Positions 1 to 9,147 of a stretch of DNA of 64,000 bases are shown here, piece after piece (position 1 is the stretch's first letter; each line of letters begins with the position of its first letter). This DNA comes from Collinsella sp. TM09-10AT (GTDB taxonomy: Bacteria; Actinomycetota; Coriobacteriia; Coriobacteriales; Coriobacteriaceae), in NCBI RefSeq assembly GCF_003436275.1, contig NZ_QSOP01000008.1, forward strand, positions 31,805-95,804, in the 5' to 3' direction. The notes under the pieces were generated by a model. It was not told the DNA's origin. It worked only from the letters and a program-made list of their open reading frames with translations, and did not search any database. The position numbers and the translations under genes are program-made.

Positions 1-990
1 GTTGCCGTTGGCGGTCTTTTCCTGCGTGTTGGCGATTGCGACCGTCACCTTGTGACCGTAGTACCAATTGGCAAGGATTGCGGTATCGGTAAAGCGCTGG
101 TCGGTGGTGGTGGAGTTCAAAACGACGGTGTAGATCTCGTCGCCATCGCGGTTGTAGGCACCCGTAAAGCAATAGCCTGCATCGTCGGTAGTGCCGGTCT
201 TGCCACCGATGTTGCCATCTTGGCCCAGCAAATAGTTATGCGTGTCCATAGAATGCGAATGGTCGGTGCCGTCGGCGCCCGTGACCTCGATCCAGGAATC
301 CTCGCTCGCTACGACCTCGCGGATCGTGTCGTTTTTCATGGCCTCCTGCATCATCAGCGCTACGTCGTGTGCGGTTGAGTGCATATCGCCAGTCCACTCA
401 TCAAAGTCCAGACCGTGTGGGTTCTCAAAGACCGTGCCGGTGCAGCCGAGCTTCTTAGCGCGCTCGTTCATGGCCTTCACAAATGTGGCCTCGGCGTCTT
501 TGGTCTTAGGGTCGATCTTCTTGCCCACATATTCGGCGAGCACGATGGCGGCGTCGTTGCCCGAGGGAATCATCAGGCCGCGCAGCGCCTGCTCCACGGT
601 AAGCCCGTCACCTTCGAGCAAGCCGGCGGTCGAATTACCCACGGTGGCTGCGGCGTTGCTCACCGTGGCCTTCTCGTCCATCTTGCAATTCTCAACGGTT
701 AGGATTGCGGTCATGACTTTGGTGATCGAGGCGATTTTGACCTGCTCATCGGCGCCGCGCCCATAGTAGACGGTGCCGTCTTTGCCCATGACGAAGGCAT
801 TGGTCGCATCGATATCGGGTAGATTCTCGGCCATGATGCCGCGTGCATCGGCGGTTTTGCCGCAGACATTGTCGGTCGTGAGCACTTGGGCGCCGGCGAC
901 GGTGGGCGCGCCAGCGGTAAGGGCGATAGCGCAGACAAAGCCGGCGGCAAGCTGGGCTGAGCGCTTTGCAAAAGAGGTGAGGGACTTCAC
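1..990 (-). CDS. D-alanyl-D-alanine carboxypeptidase (peptidase S11, PBP5-like), C-terminus cut by window edge
   Basis: Secreted or membrane-attached penicillin-binding enzyme that trims the terminal D-Ala of peptidoglycan stem peptides. The 330 residues visible carry an N-terminal signal peptide (basic KSLTSFAKR followed by a hydrophobic run ending near AGAPTVAGA) and the three S11 motifs in order: SITK at residues 88-91 (nucleophile Ser88), SGN at 143-145 and KTG at 264-266. The chosen start is GTG at 990; no in-frame ATG lies just upstream and no strong ribosome site is visible, so the start is tentative. A TATACT -10-like box lies about 40 bases upstream. The gene is divergent from a response regulator/kinase pair, which suggests cell-wall-linked control (inference). 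The 3' end lies outside the window. Confidence 0.9.
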   Translation of the reverse strand, partial: MKSLTSFAKRSAQLAAGFVCAIALTAGAPTVAGAQVLTTDNVCGKTADARGIMAENLPDIDATNAFVMGKDGTVYYGRGADEQVKIASITKVMTAILTVENCKMDEKATVSNAAATVGNSTAGLLEGDGLTVEQALRGLMIPSGNDAAIVLAEYVGKKIDPKTKDAEATFVKAMNERAKKLGCTGTVFENPHGLDFDEWTGDMHSTAHDVALMMQEAMKNDTIREVVASEDSWIEVTGADGTDHSHSMDTHNYLLGQDGNIGGKTGTTDDAGYCFTGAYNRDGDEIYTVVLNSTTTDQRFTDTAILANWYYGHKVTVAIANTQEKTANGN

Positions 991-1187
991 AGATTTCGCT
1001 TTCGACGGGATGGTCTCTTCTGGAACTAGAGTATATCGTTTGCCGGCATCGGCGATCATCGCGTGCGTGCGTGGCCCACATCCGCGCCCGAACGGGCACA
1101 AGGGTGCTTAAGGCCGACTTAATCACCCACGCTTGTTGTGTGTGACGGGCGCCCCCTCGGGCATAATGGAGCGCGAGAGGAGTACGC
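991..1187. promoter_or_regulatory. Divergent intergenic region between carboxypeptidase and response regulator
   Basis: This 197-bp gap separates two divergent genes and must hold both promoters. On the minus strand a TATACT box lies about 40 bases before the GTG start. On the plus strand CATAAT at 1162-1167 is a plausible -10 box just before the ribosome site GAGAGGAG of the regulator gene. No clear operator repeat is seen. Confidence 0.35.
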
Positions 1188-1883
1188 ATGAACGAGCGCA
1201 TACTGGTAGTTGATGACGAGAAGGCCATCGCCGACCTAGTTGGCATCTACCTTACAAAAGAAGGCTTTGACGTACAGGTCGCCTATAGCGGGGCCGATGC
1301 TGCCAAGGCAATCTTGGAGCAAGAGTTCGATCTGGCGCTGCTGGATGTCATGCTGCCCGATATCGATGGCTTTGAGCTGTTGCGTACGATCCGTTCCAGC
1401 CATACCTATCCCGTGATCATGCTGACGGCGCGCGATGCCCAGCAAGACAAGATCGAGGGCCTTTCGCTTGGCGCAGACGATTACGTGGTCAAGCCGTTCC
1501 GCCCGCTGGAACTCATCGCGCGCGTTCATGCTCAGCTTCGTCGTTATACCAGCTACGGCAGCCGCGCACAGGCGGCCGAGTCGCCGATCATCCAGCTCGA
1601 CGGCCTCGAGATCAACCGCGACGCCCGCTCTGTGACGGTGGACGGTGCGCCGGTGCGCCTCACGCCCATCGAGTATTCCATCTTGCTGTATCTGGCCGAG
1701 CATCGCGGCAGCGTAGTGCCCGTGGAGGACCTGTTCCGCGCGGTGTGGAACGAGGACTATATGCCCGGCTCCAACAATACGGTGATGGTGCACATTCGCC
1801 ACCTGCGCGAAAAGATCGGTGACGACGCTCAAAAGCCGCGCTTTATCAAAAACGTCTGGGGCGTCGGCTACATAATCGAATAA
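1188..1883 (+). CDS. OmpR/PhoB-family response regulator (VanR-like)
   Basis: Cytoplasmic DNA-binding response regulator of 231 residues. The receiver domain (about 1-120) has the acidic pair D9-D10, phospho-acceptor D53 in LLDVMLPDIDG, T in MLTARD and K in VVKPF. A winged-helix domain (about 130-230) follows, with the usual RHLREKIG...GVGYIIE ending. GAGAGGAG sits at a good distance before the ATG. The histidine kinase gene starts 26 bases downstream, so the two form a two-component pair. The overall type resembles VanR, and the divergent D,D-carboxypeptidase makes a cell-wall target plausible, but the target is inference. Confidence 0.92.
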   Translation: MNERILVVDDEKAIADLVGIYLTKEGFDVQVAYSGADAAKAILEQEFDLALLDVMLPDIDGFELLRTIRSSHTYPVIMLTARDAQQDKIEGLSLGADDYVVKPFRPLELIARVHAQLRRYTSYGSRAQAAESPIIQLDGLEINRDARSVTVDGAPVRLTPIEYSILLYLAEHRGSVVPVEDLFRAVWNEDYMPGSNNTVMVHIRHLREKIGDDAQKPRFIKNVWGVGYIIE

Positions 1884-1908
1884 CGCCTTTGATGGTGGGG
1901 AAGTGGAT

Positions 1909-3147
1909 ATGACAAAAGACGATAGGCAGGCATTCGAGGTGCCCGATCGACTCTTTGAATACGTGAGGTCGGTCGTCGACAACCGCGCGCTTGCAACGGT
2001 GCTGCTCTTTTTGCTGAGCCTGCTGCTGATTGGCATCGATAACATCGCTGGAATCTTGGCGGTGCTGCTTGTCGGCTTTTTGCTGATCGATCGATTTGAA
2101 ATCGTACGCCGCTGCGTGGTGATTGGCGGTGCCGCGTGGGCCATGACGTTGGCGATTGGCGCCATGGCGCTCGGCGGCATCGAAGGGCCGGTGCTGTTCG
2201 ATGCCGGCTTTGTATTCAACATGCTTGGCTTTGTGCTGGCGCTTGCCGTGTGCGTGCTGTTCTTTTGCGGCCGCGCCCTGTACTACCAGGGCTATGAGCA
2301 GGGCGAGCAGCATGCCGATTGTGTGCTGGCCGCTCGTATTCAAGATCGCCTGATCGATCACCCCGACACCTGGGACAACATCGACGGCGACTTCCTGGAG
2401 GTCGAGGGCGCACTCAACCGTGTGCGCGATCGCGAGCGCAAGGTGCAACAGGCCTTGCGTGACGAGTCTCATCGCAAGGACGATCTGGTCACGTACTTGG
2501 CACATGACCTACGCACCCCGCTTGCCAGTGTGGTGGGCTATCTTTCGCTGCTGCAAGAGGCTCCTGAGCTGCCGGTTGAGCAACGTGCGCACTTTACGGG
2601 CGTGGCGCTCGACAAGGCGCACCGGCTCGATGCACTCATCGAAGAGTTCTTCGATATCACGCGCTTTGACTTCCACGATATCGTGCTCACGCGCGGCTAT
2701 GTTGATCTGGGGTTGCTGCTGGCTCAGGTGGCTGACGAGTTCTATCCCATCCTCAACGAGCAACATAAGGAAGCCCAGGTTGATATTCGCGAGGACCTGA
2801 CGGTGCTCGTGGATGGCGATAAGATGGCCCGCGTGTTTAACAACATCATGAAAAACGCCGTCGCCTATAGCTATGAGGGCTCGACTATCACGATTGAGGC
2901 CAGGCGCCAAGACGATGGCGGCGTGCGCGTGCGCTTTATCAATCAGGGCGATCCTATCCCTGCGGCTAAGCTCAAGGTGATCTTTGAGAAGTTCTATCGC
3001 CTGGATGCGGCGCGTGCGACCAATCGCGGTGGTGCCGGTTTGGGCCTTGCTATTGCCAAGGAGATCATCGCGGCACACGGCGGTACCGTTGCATGTGAAT
3101 CGACGCCCGAACACACGATATTCACCATCGAGCTGCCCGCCGCATAG
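1909..3147 (+). CDS. Membrane sensor histidine kinase (VanS-like), partner of the upstream regulator
   Basis: Sensor kinase of 412 residues. About four hydrophobic segments lie between residues 25 and 125, with no large extracytoplasmic domain visible. A linker is followed by the dimerisation/phospho-acceptor helix with H199 in LAHDLRTPLASVVGYLSLL, then the ATPase domain with N-box (NNIMKNAVAYS), G1 and the GLGLAIAKEI box. ATG at 1909 is preferred over GTG at 1903 because GGTGGGG at 1894-1900 is correctly spaced for 1909. It is co-transcribed with the regulator at 1188. The ligand is unknown. Confidence 0.9.
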   Translation: MTKDDRQAFEVPDRLFEYVRSVVDNRALATVLLFLLSLLLIGIDNIAGILAVLLVGFLLIDRFEIVRRCVVIGGAAWAMTLAIGAMALGGIEGPVLFDAGFVFNMLGFVLALAVCVLFFCGRALYYQGYEQGEQHADCVLAARIQDRLIDHPDTWDNIDGDFLEVEGALNRVRDRERKVQQALRDESHRKDDLVTYLAHDLRTPLASVVGYLSLLQEAPELPVEQRAHFTGVALDKAHRLDALIEEFFDITRFDFHDIVLTRGYVDLGLLLAQVADEFYPILNEQHKEAQVDIREDLTVLVDGDKMARVFNNIMKNAVAYSYEGSTITIEARRQDDGGVRVRFINQGDPIPAAKLKVIFEKFYRLDAARATNRGGAGLGLAIAKEIIAAHGGTVACESTPEHTIFTIELPAA

Positions 3148-3250
3148 CTAGCGTGCCCTTACAAACACTTGACAATGTGCTCACGTGCGTATGAGCCGCG
3201 ATTCCTACTATCGATACTGCTGAATTGATATCGATATGGAGGTGTGCGGT

Positions 3251-4126
3251 ATGACGGCTGCTGCGGCTGTGGAGCCCACGGAGCTTGAAGAACTCATGGA
3301 AGCGCAGGCCGAGGCCGCGCATGAGCGCGAGGTTGGGGATGCGACTCGCCCCACGGCAGAGGATCTTGCCGCCTCGCCGACGCGCATCGATGTCGAGGGC
3401 ATCGACCTGTTCTATGGCGACCACCATGCGCTCAAGGACGTGAATATCAAGATCCGCGACAAGCAGATCACCTCGTTCATCGGGCCTTCGGGCTGCGGAA
3501 AGTCCACGTTGCTGCGCTGCTTTAACCGCATGAACGACGGCATCAAGGATTGCCGCATCGAGGGCAAGATTGCGCTCGATGGTCAAGATATCCTGGGCGA
3601 TTGCGACATCTGCCGTTTGCGCCAGCGCGTGGGCATGGTGTTCCAACGCCCCAACCCATTTCCCATGAGCATCTACGACAACGTCGCCTACGGTCCTCGC
3701 GGTATGGGTGTGCGCGACCGCGCCGTGCTCGATGAGCTGGTCGAGGACTCCCTGCGTCGCGCTGCCCTGTGGGACGAGGTCAAGGACAAGCTCAAAGAGT
3801 CGGGCCTGGGTCTTTCGGGTGGACAGCAGCAGCGCCTGTGCATCGCCCGCGCACTTGCCGTGCAGCCCGACATTCTGCTGATGGACGAGCCGACTTCGGC
3901 ACTCGACCCTGTGTCGACGTTGGTGGTGGAGCAGCTGGCCTGCGAGCTCAAGGAGACCTGCACGCTGGTGGTCGTGACGCACAACATGCAGCAGGCCGCG
4001 CGTATTTCCGATTCGGTTGCGTTCTTTTTGCTGGGTGAGCTGGTGGAGCACGCGCCCACCGCGCAACTCTTTAAGAATCCGTCCGATCCGCGCACCGCGG
4101 ATTATTTGACGGGGCGTTTTGGCTGA
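3251..4126 (+). CDS. pstB: Phosphate ABC transporter ATP-binding protein PstB, stand-alone
   Basis: ATPase subunit of the high-affinity phosphate importer PstSCAB, 291 residues. It shows Walker [10 protein letters not shown] at 78-86, the PstB-typical stretch [21 protein letters not shown], signature LSGGQQQR, Walker B ILLMDEP and the switch His in VVTHNMQQA. The first 45 or so residues are an acidic, Ala-rich extension before the ABC domain begins near [16 protein letters not shown] at 3251 is chosen over ATG at 3236 because GGAGGTG at 3238-3244 lies 6 bases before it. No pstS, pstC, pstA or phoU is adjacent. A PhoB/PhoR-like pair follows, consistent with phosphate control. Confidence 0.93.
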   Translation: MTAAAAVEPTELEELMEAQAEAAHEREVGDATRPTAEDLAASPTRIDVEGIDLFYGDHHALKDVNIKIRDKQITSFIGPSGCGKSTLLRCFNRMNDGIKDCRIEGKIALDGQDILGDCDICRLRQRVGMVFQRPNPFPMSIYDNVAYGPRGMGVRDRAVLDELVEDSLRRAALWDEVKDKLKESGLGLSGGQQQRLCIARALAVQPDILLMDEPTSALDPVSTLVVEQLACELKETCTLVVVTHNMQQAARISDSVAFFLLGELVEHAPTAQLFKNPSDPRTADYLTGRFG

Positions 4127-4190
4127 CGCTGTCTTTTACAGGTGCCTTTAGGGTTAAGATGCGGTCATATCGGCCGCAAAGGGGTTCAAC

Positions 4191-4919
4191 ATGATCTATT
4201 ACGTCGAGGACGATGACAACATCAGGGATTTGACAGTCTACGCGCTGCGCAAGCAGGGAATCGAGGCCGAGGGCTTTTCGTGTGATGGCGAGTTTAAAGC
4301 TGCCGTGGCGCGACGGGTGCCCGATGCTGTGCTGCTCGATATCATGCTGCCCGACACCGATGGCTTGGCGATTATGCGTCGCCTGCGTGCCGATCGCCTG
4401 ACGGCGACGGTGCCCATCATGATGCTTACCGCCAAGGACACCGAGCTCGACAAGGTGATGGCGCTCGATGGCGGTGCCGACGATTACCTGACTAAGCCGT
4501 TTTCGCTCATGGAGCTTGCGAGCCGCTGCCGCGCACTGCTGCGTCGCGGCGGCATGGTCAAGCAGGCGAGCGATGTGCTCAGCGTGGGCGACATCGTGCT
4601 TTCGCCTAGCCATCGCGAGGTGACCGTTGCCGGCGAGCCGCTTAAGCTCACCCTGCGCGAGTTCGACCTGCTCGAGTACCTCATGCGCAAGCCCGGCGTG
4701 GTCTTTACCCGCGAGTCGTTGCTGCAGAGCGTGTGGGGCTGGGACTTCGACGGCGGTTCGCGCACCGTTGACGTGCACGTGCAGACGCTTCGCCAAAAAC
4801 TGGGCGAGCATGCCAGCGCCATCGAGACCGTGCGCGGCGTGGGTTATCGCCTGGCCGAGCCTTCTGCCGGTGATGGTGCCGAAGGCGACGACACCGCGGC
4901 CACCGCATCGGAGGAGTAA
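4191..4919 (+). CDS. PhoB-like response regulator (OmpR family)
   Basis: Response regulator of 242 residues: receiver domain with E6-D7-D8, phospho-acceptor D50 in LLDIMLPDTDG, T in MLTAKD and K in LTKPFS, followed by a winged-helix DNA-binding domain ending in GVGYRLAEPS. An Ala/Asp/Thr-rich tail of about 20 residues follows. A ribosome site AAAGGGG lies before ATG 4191. It follows pstB by 64 bases and the next kinase gene begins 3 bases after its stop, so it very likely forms a phosphate-response two-component system. That role is inferred from context and family resemblance. Confidence 0.9.
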   Translation: MIYYVEDDDNIRDLTVYALRKQGIEAEGFSCDGEFKAAVARRVPDAVLLDIMLPDTDGLAIMRRLRADRLTATVPIMMLTAKDTELDKVMALDGGADDYLTKPFSLMELASRCRALLRRGGMVKQASDVLSVGDIVLSPSHREVTVAGEPLKLTLREFDLLEYLMRKPGVVFTRESLLQSVWGWDFDGGSRTVDVHVQTLRQKLGEHASAIETVRGVGYRLAEPSAGDGAEGDDTAATASEE

Positions 4920-4922
4920 CCC

Positions 4923-6347
4923 GTGGTCTTCGCCCCCCAGGGAAAACATACGCTGTCGCACCGCGTTTTTGTGACGATCTTTGTCTGCGCCATGGCGGTT
5001 ATCGTGGCGTTTACGGTGCTGGGTGCGTTCTTTGTGCAAAACACTTTGGCGGATGCCACGAGTGCCAATCTGGCGCAGGAAACCGAGCTCATTGCTGCCG
5101 CCCTCGACGAGCAGCAGGAGCCCATTCCGTTCTTGCGAAGCCTCGATCGCGAGGATCTTCGTATCACGCTGATCAATAAGGACGGATCTGTTGCCTACGA
5201 CAACGAGGCGTCGCCTTCCACACTGCCCAACCATGGCGATCGCCCCGAGGTCATCGAGGCCTTTGAGAGTGGTTCGGGTTCCGCGGAGCGCGCAAGCTCT
5301 ACACTCGACGAGATTATGCTGTATCGCGCCGTCACCCTTGATAACGGCCAGGTCGTTCGCTTGGCGCAGGCCCAGCCTGGCGTTGCGGCGATTTTGCTGT
5401 CGATGCTGGCGCCGATGCTGCTTATCGCAGCAGCGGGTGCAGTACTCTCGTTTTTTATGGCGCGCCGTGAGTCCCGTGCCATCATCGCGCCGTTGCAAGA
5501 GGTGGATTTGGATCACCCACGCCGTAGCTATGAGCACGCCTATGCCGAGATGGTCCCCATGCTTGAGCGCATCGAGTCGCAGCGCCAGGAACTCAAGCGC
5601 CAAATGGCGGTGCTAGCGGACAACGACCGTATGCGCCGCGAGTTCACGGCGAATATCACCCATGAGCTCAAGACGCCGCTTACGGCGATTTCGGGCTATG
5701 CCGAGCTCATCGCAAATGGCATGGTCGAGGGCGAGGACGACCTGCGCAACTTTGGCGGTCGCATCTATCGTGAGGCGGGCCGCTTGGCAGCGCTTGTCAA
5801 CGACATCCTTACGCTGTCTAACTTGGACGAGGCCGAACGTGCAACTGAAGGCGAGGCGGTGCCCATTGGGTCCACGGAGCCTATTGAGCTCTCGCGTGCC
5901 ATCTACACGGTTGAGCAGCGTCTTGAACAGGTCGCCCGTCAGGCGAATGTGACGATAAGTCATGAGACCAAGCCTGTGGTCATCGAAGGCGTGTCGCGCT
6001 TGATTGATGAGCTCATCTACAATCTGGCAAGCAACGCCATCCGCTACAATCGACCCGGCGGTACGGTTACGCTGCAGTGCGGCACCAACGACGAAGGCCA
6101 TCCGTTCCTCGCGATCGCCGATACGGGAATCGGTATCGCGCCTGAAGAACAGGGCAAGGTATTTGAGCGGTTCTATCGCGTGGACAAGAGTAGGTCCAAG
6201 GCACGCGGCGGAACCGGCCTGGGGCTTGCCATTGTCAAGCATGCGGCCCTGTATCATCATGCCACGCTCGATCTATCGAGCGAGTTGGGCGTGGGAACCA
6301 CCATTACGGTGGCGTTTCCCATACAGCAGGACGAGCCATTCGCATAG
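4923..6347 (+). CDS. PhoR-like sensor histidine kinase
   Basis: Sensor kinase of 474 residues with a GTG start; GGAGGAG at the end of the upstream gene provides the ribosome site. A transmembrane helix near 20-45 is followed by an extracytoplasmic segment of about 110 residues, a second helix near 155-178, then the kinase core with H247 in ITHELKTPLTAISGYAELI. The N-box (LASNAIRYN), DTGIGI and GTGLGLAIVKH motifs complete the ATPase domain. It is translationally coupled to the preceding regulator. Phosphate sensing is inferred from pstB and the PhoB-like neighbour. Confidence 0.9.
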   Translation: MVFAPQGKHTLSHRVFVTIFVCAMAVIVAFTVLGAFFVQNTLADATSANLAQETELIAAALDEQQEPIPFLRSLDREDLRITLINKDGSVAYDNEASPSTLPNHGDRPEVIEAFESGSGSAERASSTLDEIMLYRAVTLDNGQVVRLAQAQPGVAAILLSMLAPMLLIAAAGAVLSFFMARRESRAIIAPLQEVDLDHPRRSYEHAYAEMVPMLERIESQRQELKRQMAVLADNDRMRREFTANITHELKTPLTAISGYAELIANGMVEGEDDLRNFGGRIYREAGRLAALVNDILTLSNLDEAERATEGEAVPIGSTEPIELSRAIYTVEQRLEQVARQANVTISHETKPVVIEGVSRLIDELIYNLASNAIRYNRPGGTVTLQCGTNDEGHPFLAIADTGIGIAPEEQGKVFERFYRVDKSRSKARGGTGLGLAIVKHAALYHHATLDLSSELGVGTTITVAFPIQQDEPFA

Positions 6348-6373
6348 CGATACAACATAGATAATGATGTAGG

Positions 6374-6410
6374 CGCCGCATCGGACTTTCGGGTGCGGCG
6401 TTGTTGTGCA
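6374..6410 (+). terminator. Probable terminator after the PhoR-like kinase gene
   Basis: CGCCGCA at 6374-6380 pairs with TGCGGCG at 6394-6400, followed by a T-rich run (TTGTTGTGCAATTTT). It lies 27 bases after the kinase stop codon. Confidence 0.55.
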
Positions 6411-6542
6411 ATTTTACGATTGCTTCCGTCATTTTTACAGGAGAGCCTGTTTCTTATGTATAGAGTTTGGTCTCGGTAAAAAGATGCGATAACATACGGA
6501 CAGTTTTGTCAATCCGAACTGGGGAAATGAAAGGCAAGCTGC

Positions 6543-7199
6543 ATGACCCTTCTCGAACTGTTCCAGCTGCTGAAGAAGCACCTCAAGCTGGTCATCACCC
6601 TTCCGGTGGTCTGCGCGATCGCCATGGGCATCGTGTCCTTCGTTGCGATGGACAACACCTATACCGCGACGACGAGCATGTACATTCTCGCCAAGACCGA
6701 CGATAGCGGTCAGATGAGCTACAACGATCTCTCGGCGAGCCAGATGCTTTCCAACGATATCGCCACGCTGCTTGATAGCGATAGCGTCAAGAGCGGCGCC
6801 GCCAAAGAACTGGGCCTCACCGATCTGGATGACTACAAGGTGTCTGTTTCCTCCGAGACCACCACGCGTGTCATTACGCTTTCGGTTACCGGCACCGATG
6901 CCAAGGAGACGGCTGAGGTCGCAAAGGCCATGGCCAGCTCGGTGAGTACGGTCGCTCAGAACGTCGGCGCTGCCCAGAGCATCAACGTTATCGACGAGGC
7001 TAAGACCCCCGAAGCCCCCAGTGGCCCCAAGCGCACGCTGTTTATTGCCGTCGCGTTCCTCGCCGGTATCTTTATCGCAGTTGCCTATGTCGTTTTGGCA
7101 GACATGCTCAATACCCGCATTCGCGGTGCCGAAGAGGCAGAAGAGCTCCTAGGTATTCCCGTTGTTGGCCGAATTCCGGCTATGAAAGGTGGTAAATAG
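6543..7199 (+). CDS. Wzz/YveK-type chain-length determinant, BY-kinase activator
   Basis: Membrane protein of 218 residues in the polysaccharide co-polymerase family. Two transmembrane helices, at about 18-38 and 160-183, flank an extracytoplasmic domain; the Pro-rich EAPSGPKRT motif before the second helix is typical. The short cytoplasmic tail (NTRIRGAEEAEELLGIPVVGRIP) is the part that in Gram-positive CapA/YveK proteins activates the partner tyrosine kinase. The kinase gene starts 3 bases downstream and a phosphatase follows, so it is the first gene of a three-gene operon. No glycosyltransferase or polymerase gene is adjacent. Confidence 0.88.
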   Translation: MTLLELFQLLKKHLKLVITLPVVCAIAMGIVSFVAMDNTYTATTSMYILAKTDDSGQMSYNDLSASQMLSNDIATLLDSDSVKSGAAKELGLTDLDDYKVSVSSETTTRVITLSVTGTDAKETAEVAKAMASSVSTVAQNVGAAQSINVIDEAKTPEAPSGPKRTLFIAVAFLAGIFIAVAYVVLADMLNTRIRGAEEAEELLGIPVVGRIPAMKGGK

Positions 7200-7201
7200 G
7201 C

Positions 7202-7939
7202 ATGGCTAAGGCAAAGAACACCGACAAGCTCGTTGTACAGAATGCCGCCAAGACCCTTCTGGCCAACATCCGCTTTGCGAGCGTGGACGACCCCATTCGC
7301 ACCATCACCGTTACCTCCTCGATTCCCAACGAGGGCAAGTCTACGGTTTCCATTAACCTTGCTCAGGCAATTGCCACCAGCGGCAAGAGTGTCCTGCTGG
7401 TCGAGGCTGATATGCGTCGCAGGTCCCTTGCCGATATGCTCGGCGTCCGCTCCCGCGGTGGACTCTATGCAGTCCTGTCCGAGCAGATCTCCATTGACCA
7501 GGCAATTGTCGAGACGGGTCAGAAGAACTTCTACTTCCTCGATGCCGAGCCGCATATTCCCAATCCTGCCGACATCATCGTCTCCCATCGCTTTTCCAAG
7601 TTGGTCAAGGCACTGTCTGCTAAGTTCCAGTATGTCATCTTCGATGCTCCTCCGGTCGGCACCTTCATCGATGCTGCCGAGATTGCCAGCCTGACCGACG
7701 GTGCGCTTTTTGTCGTGCGTGAGGATTTCACCAAGCGCGAGGAGGCGCTCAACGCCATCGGTCAGCTTAAGAAGTCCGAGAAGGTCAAGCTCATCGGTAC
7801 CGTCATGAATTACTGTGAGACCGAGACCAGCGAGTACTACTATTCTTACTACACCAAGGACGGTAAGAAGGTTAAGAAGGGCTCCGACGGTCAGGGCACT
7901 TCCAAAAAGGGCATCTTCACCAACCGAGCAAACGTTTAG
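7202..7939 (+). CDS. Bacterial tyrosine kinase (CpsD/YwqD/CapB-like)
   Basis: Cytoplasmic BY-kinase of 245 residues. Walker A is SSIPNEGKST (39-48), Walker A' is VLLVEADMRRRS and Walker B is YVIFDAPPVG. The C-terminal tail carries the autophosphorylation cluster EYYYSYY. In this family phosphorylation of the tail cycles with polymer assembly and is activated by the Wzz-like partner, here encoded 3 bases upstream. The cognate PHP-type phosphatase follows 17 bases downstream. The substrate polymer cannot be told from this window. Confidence 0.92.
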   Translation: MAKAKNTDKLVVQNAAKTLLANIRFASVDDPIRTITVTSSIPNEGKSTVSINLAQAIATSGKSVLLVEADMRRRSLADMLGVRSRGGLYAVLSEQISIDQAIVETGQKNFYFLDAEPHIPNPADIIVSHRFSKLVKALSAKFQYVIFDAPPVGTFIDAAEIASLTDGALFVVREDFTKREEALNAIGQLKKSEKVKLIGTVMNYCETETSEYYYSYYTKDGKKVKKGSDGQGTSKKGIFTNRANV

Positions 7940-7956
7940 TTGATTAGGGCCGACCT

Positions 7957-8607
7957 ATGCGTGACATTCATTGCCATATCTTGCCGGGTGTAGACGACGG
8001 CGCCGCCGATCTCGATGAGAGCTTGGCGATGCTCGAGGCTGCCAAGCGGGCCGGTGTAACCAGAATCGTTTGCACTCCTCACTGCCGTGATCCCTATTTT
8101 GATTACGACAAGATGTGGGATGCCTTTGAGCTGCTGCGCGATAACGCTGACGGTTTTCCGCTCCAGATGGGCTTCGAGGTCAACCATCGAAAGCTCGTTG
8201 AACTTGGTATCGATGCCGCGGAGCACTTGCATTTCGATGGGACCAACGAGTTCCTGCTCGAGCTTTCGACGCATGCCGATGCGTATGCGTTTAGAGAATA
8301 CGAGAACACGATTTACGATTTGCAGTGCCGTGGCTACCAGGTGATCATCGCTCATCCTGAGCGCTATCGTGCGGTTCAAAAGGATGTAAGCGTGGCGGAA
8401 CGCCTGGTCGATATGGGCTGCAAGCTGCAGGCTTCGGCGGACTTTATTGCCGGCGGTCGCTTTGGTCGCGAGAAAAAGCCGGCACAGCGCCTGTTCGATC
8501 AGAACCTGTACAGCTTCATCGCGAGCGATGCCCATAACGTGGGTCATTACGACTGCCTGGCGAAGGCTCGCGCGAAGTTTAGCGTGCGCGGAGCTCATTT
8601 TCGCTAA
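7957..8607 (+). CDS. PHP-family protein-tyrosine phosphatase (CpsB/YwqE-like)
   Basis: Metal-dependent tyrosine phosphatase of 216 residues that dephosphorylates BY-kinases and their targets. Metal-binding motifs of the PHP fold are seen in order: DIHCHILPGVDDG (His5, His7), CTPHCRDPY, FEVNH, IIAHPERY and SDAHNVGHYD. It completes the module made with the two preceding genes; spacing is 17 bases. The end of the operon is near 8607, with no obvious hairpin before the next gene. Confidence 0.9.
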   Translation: MRDIHCHILPGVDDGAADLDESLAMLEAAKRAGVTRIVCTPHCRDPYFDYDKMWDAFELLRDNADGFPLQMGFEVNHRKLVELGIDAAEHLHFDGTNEFLLELSTHADAYAFREYENTIYDLQCRGYQVIIAHPERYRAVQKDVSVAERLVDMGCKLQASADFIAGGRFGREKKPAQRLFDQNLYSFIASDAHNVGHYDCLAKARAKFSVRGAHFR

Positions 8608-8646
8608 AATCTGTCCCTAACGTTCTCATTGAATGAAAGGGCAGCC

Positions 8647-9147
8647 ATGGATATCCAACTTAAGACGGGATGCTTTGATGACGCGGCGTTGGTGCGCCGC
8701 GTCGTTTTTATGGACGAGCAGGGCTACGAGAATGAGTTCGACGCTATCGACGAGGACCCGAACTGCATTCATGTGACGCTCTATGTAGACGGCGAGCTTG
8801 CCGGTTGCTCGCGCGTGTTTCCCGAAGAGCTTGAGCGCGCGGCTGATGCGGAAGCCCCGGTGTCGCCGGCGTGCGACTTGGACGAAGGCGTCGCAGCGGG
8901 GGAGACCTACATTATGGGGCGCGTCGCCGTGCTGCCGGCTATGCGTCGTCGTGGTTTGGCGAGTGCGATCGTTGAGGCCAGTGGTGCGTGTGCACGCGAT
9001 GCCGGCGCTAAGCTTATTAAGCTGCACGCGCAGGAATACGTGCTGCCACTCTATGCCAAGGCGGGTTACACGCAGATTGCCCCGGTGGACTATGAGGATG
9101 AAGGCCAGCCCCATGCCTGGATGGCTAAGCGCGTAGATGGCAGATAG
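8647..9147 (+). CDS. GNAT-family N-acetyltransferase
   Basis: Acetyltransferase of 166 residues. The acetyl-CoA-binding motif A is visible as MGRVAVLPAMRRRGLASAIVEA, followed by KLIKLHAQEYVLPLYAKAGY. It resembles ElaA/YjcF-type GNAT enzymes of unknown substrate. ATG at 8647 is chosen over an in-frame TTG at 8629 because GAAAGG lies 6 bases before it. It is in the same direction as, but probably independent of, the neighbours. Confidence 0.85.
   Translation: MDIQLKTGCFDDAALVRRVVFMDEQGYENEFDAIDEDPNCIHVTLYVDGELAGCSRVFPEELERAADAEAPVSPACDLDEGVAAGETYIMGRVAVLPAMRRRGLASAIVEASGACARDAGAKLIKLHAQEYVLPLYAKAGYTQIAPVDYEDEGQPHAWMAKRVDGR

Noticed and set aside
3236..3250. ATG at 3236 as pstB start
   Set aside because: It overlaps the ribosome site GGAGGTG that serves ATG 3251 and has no site of its own.
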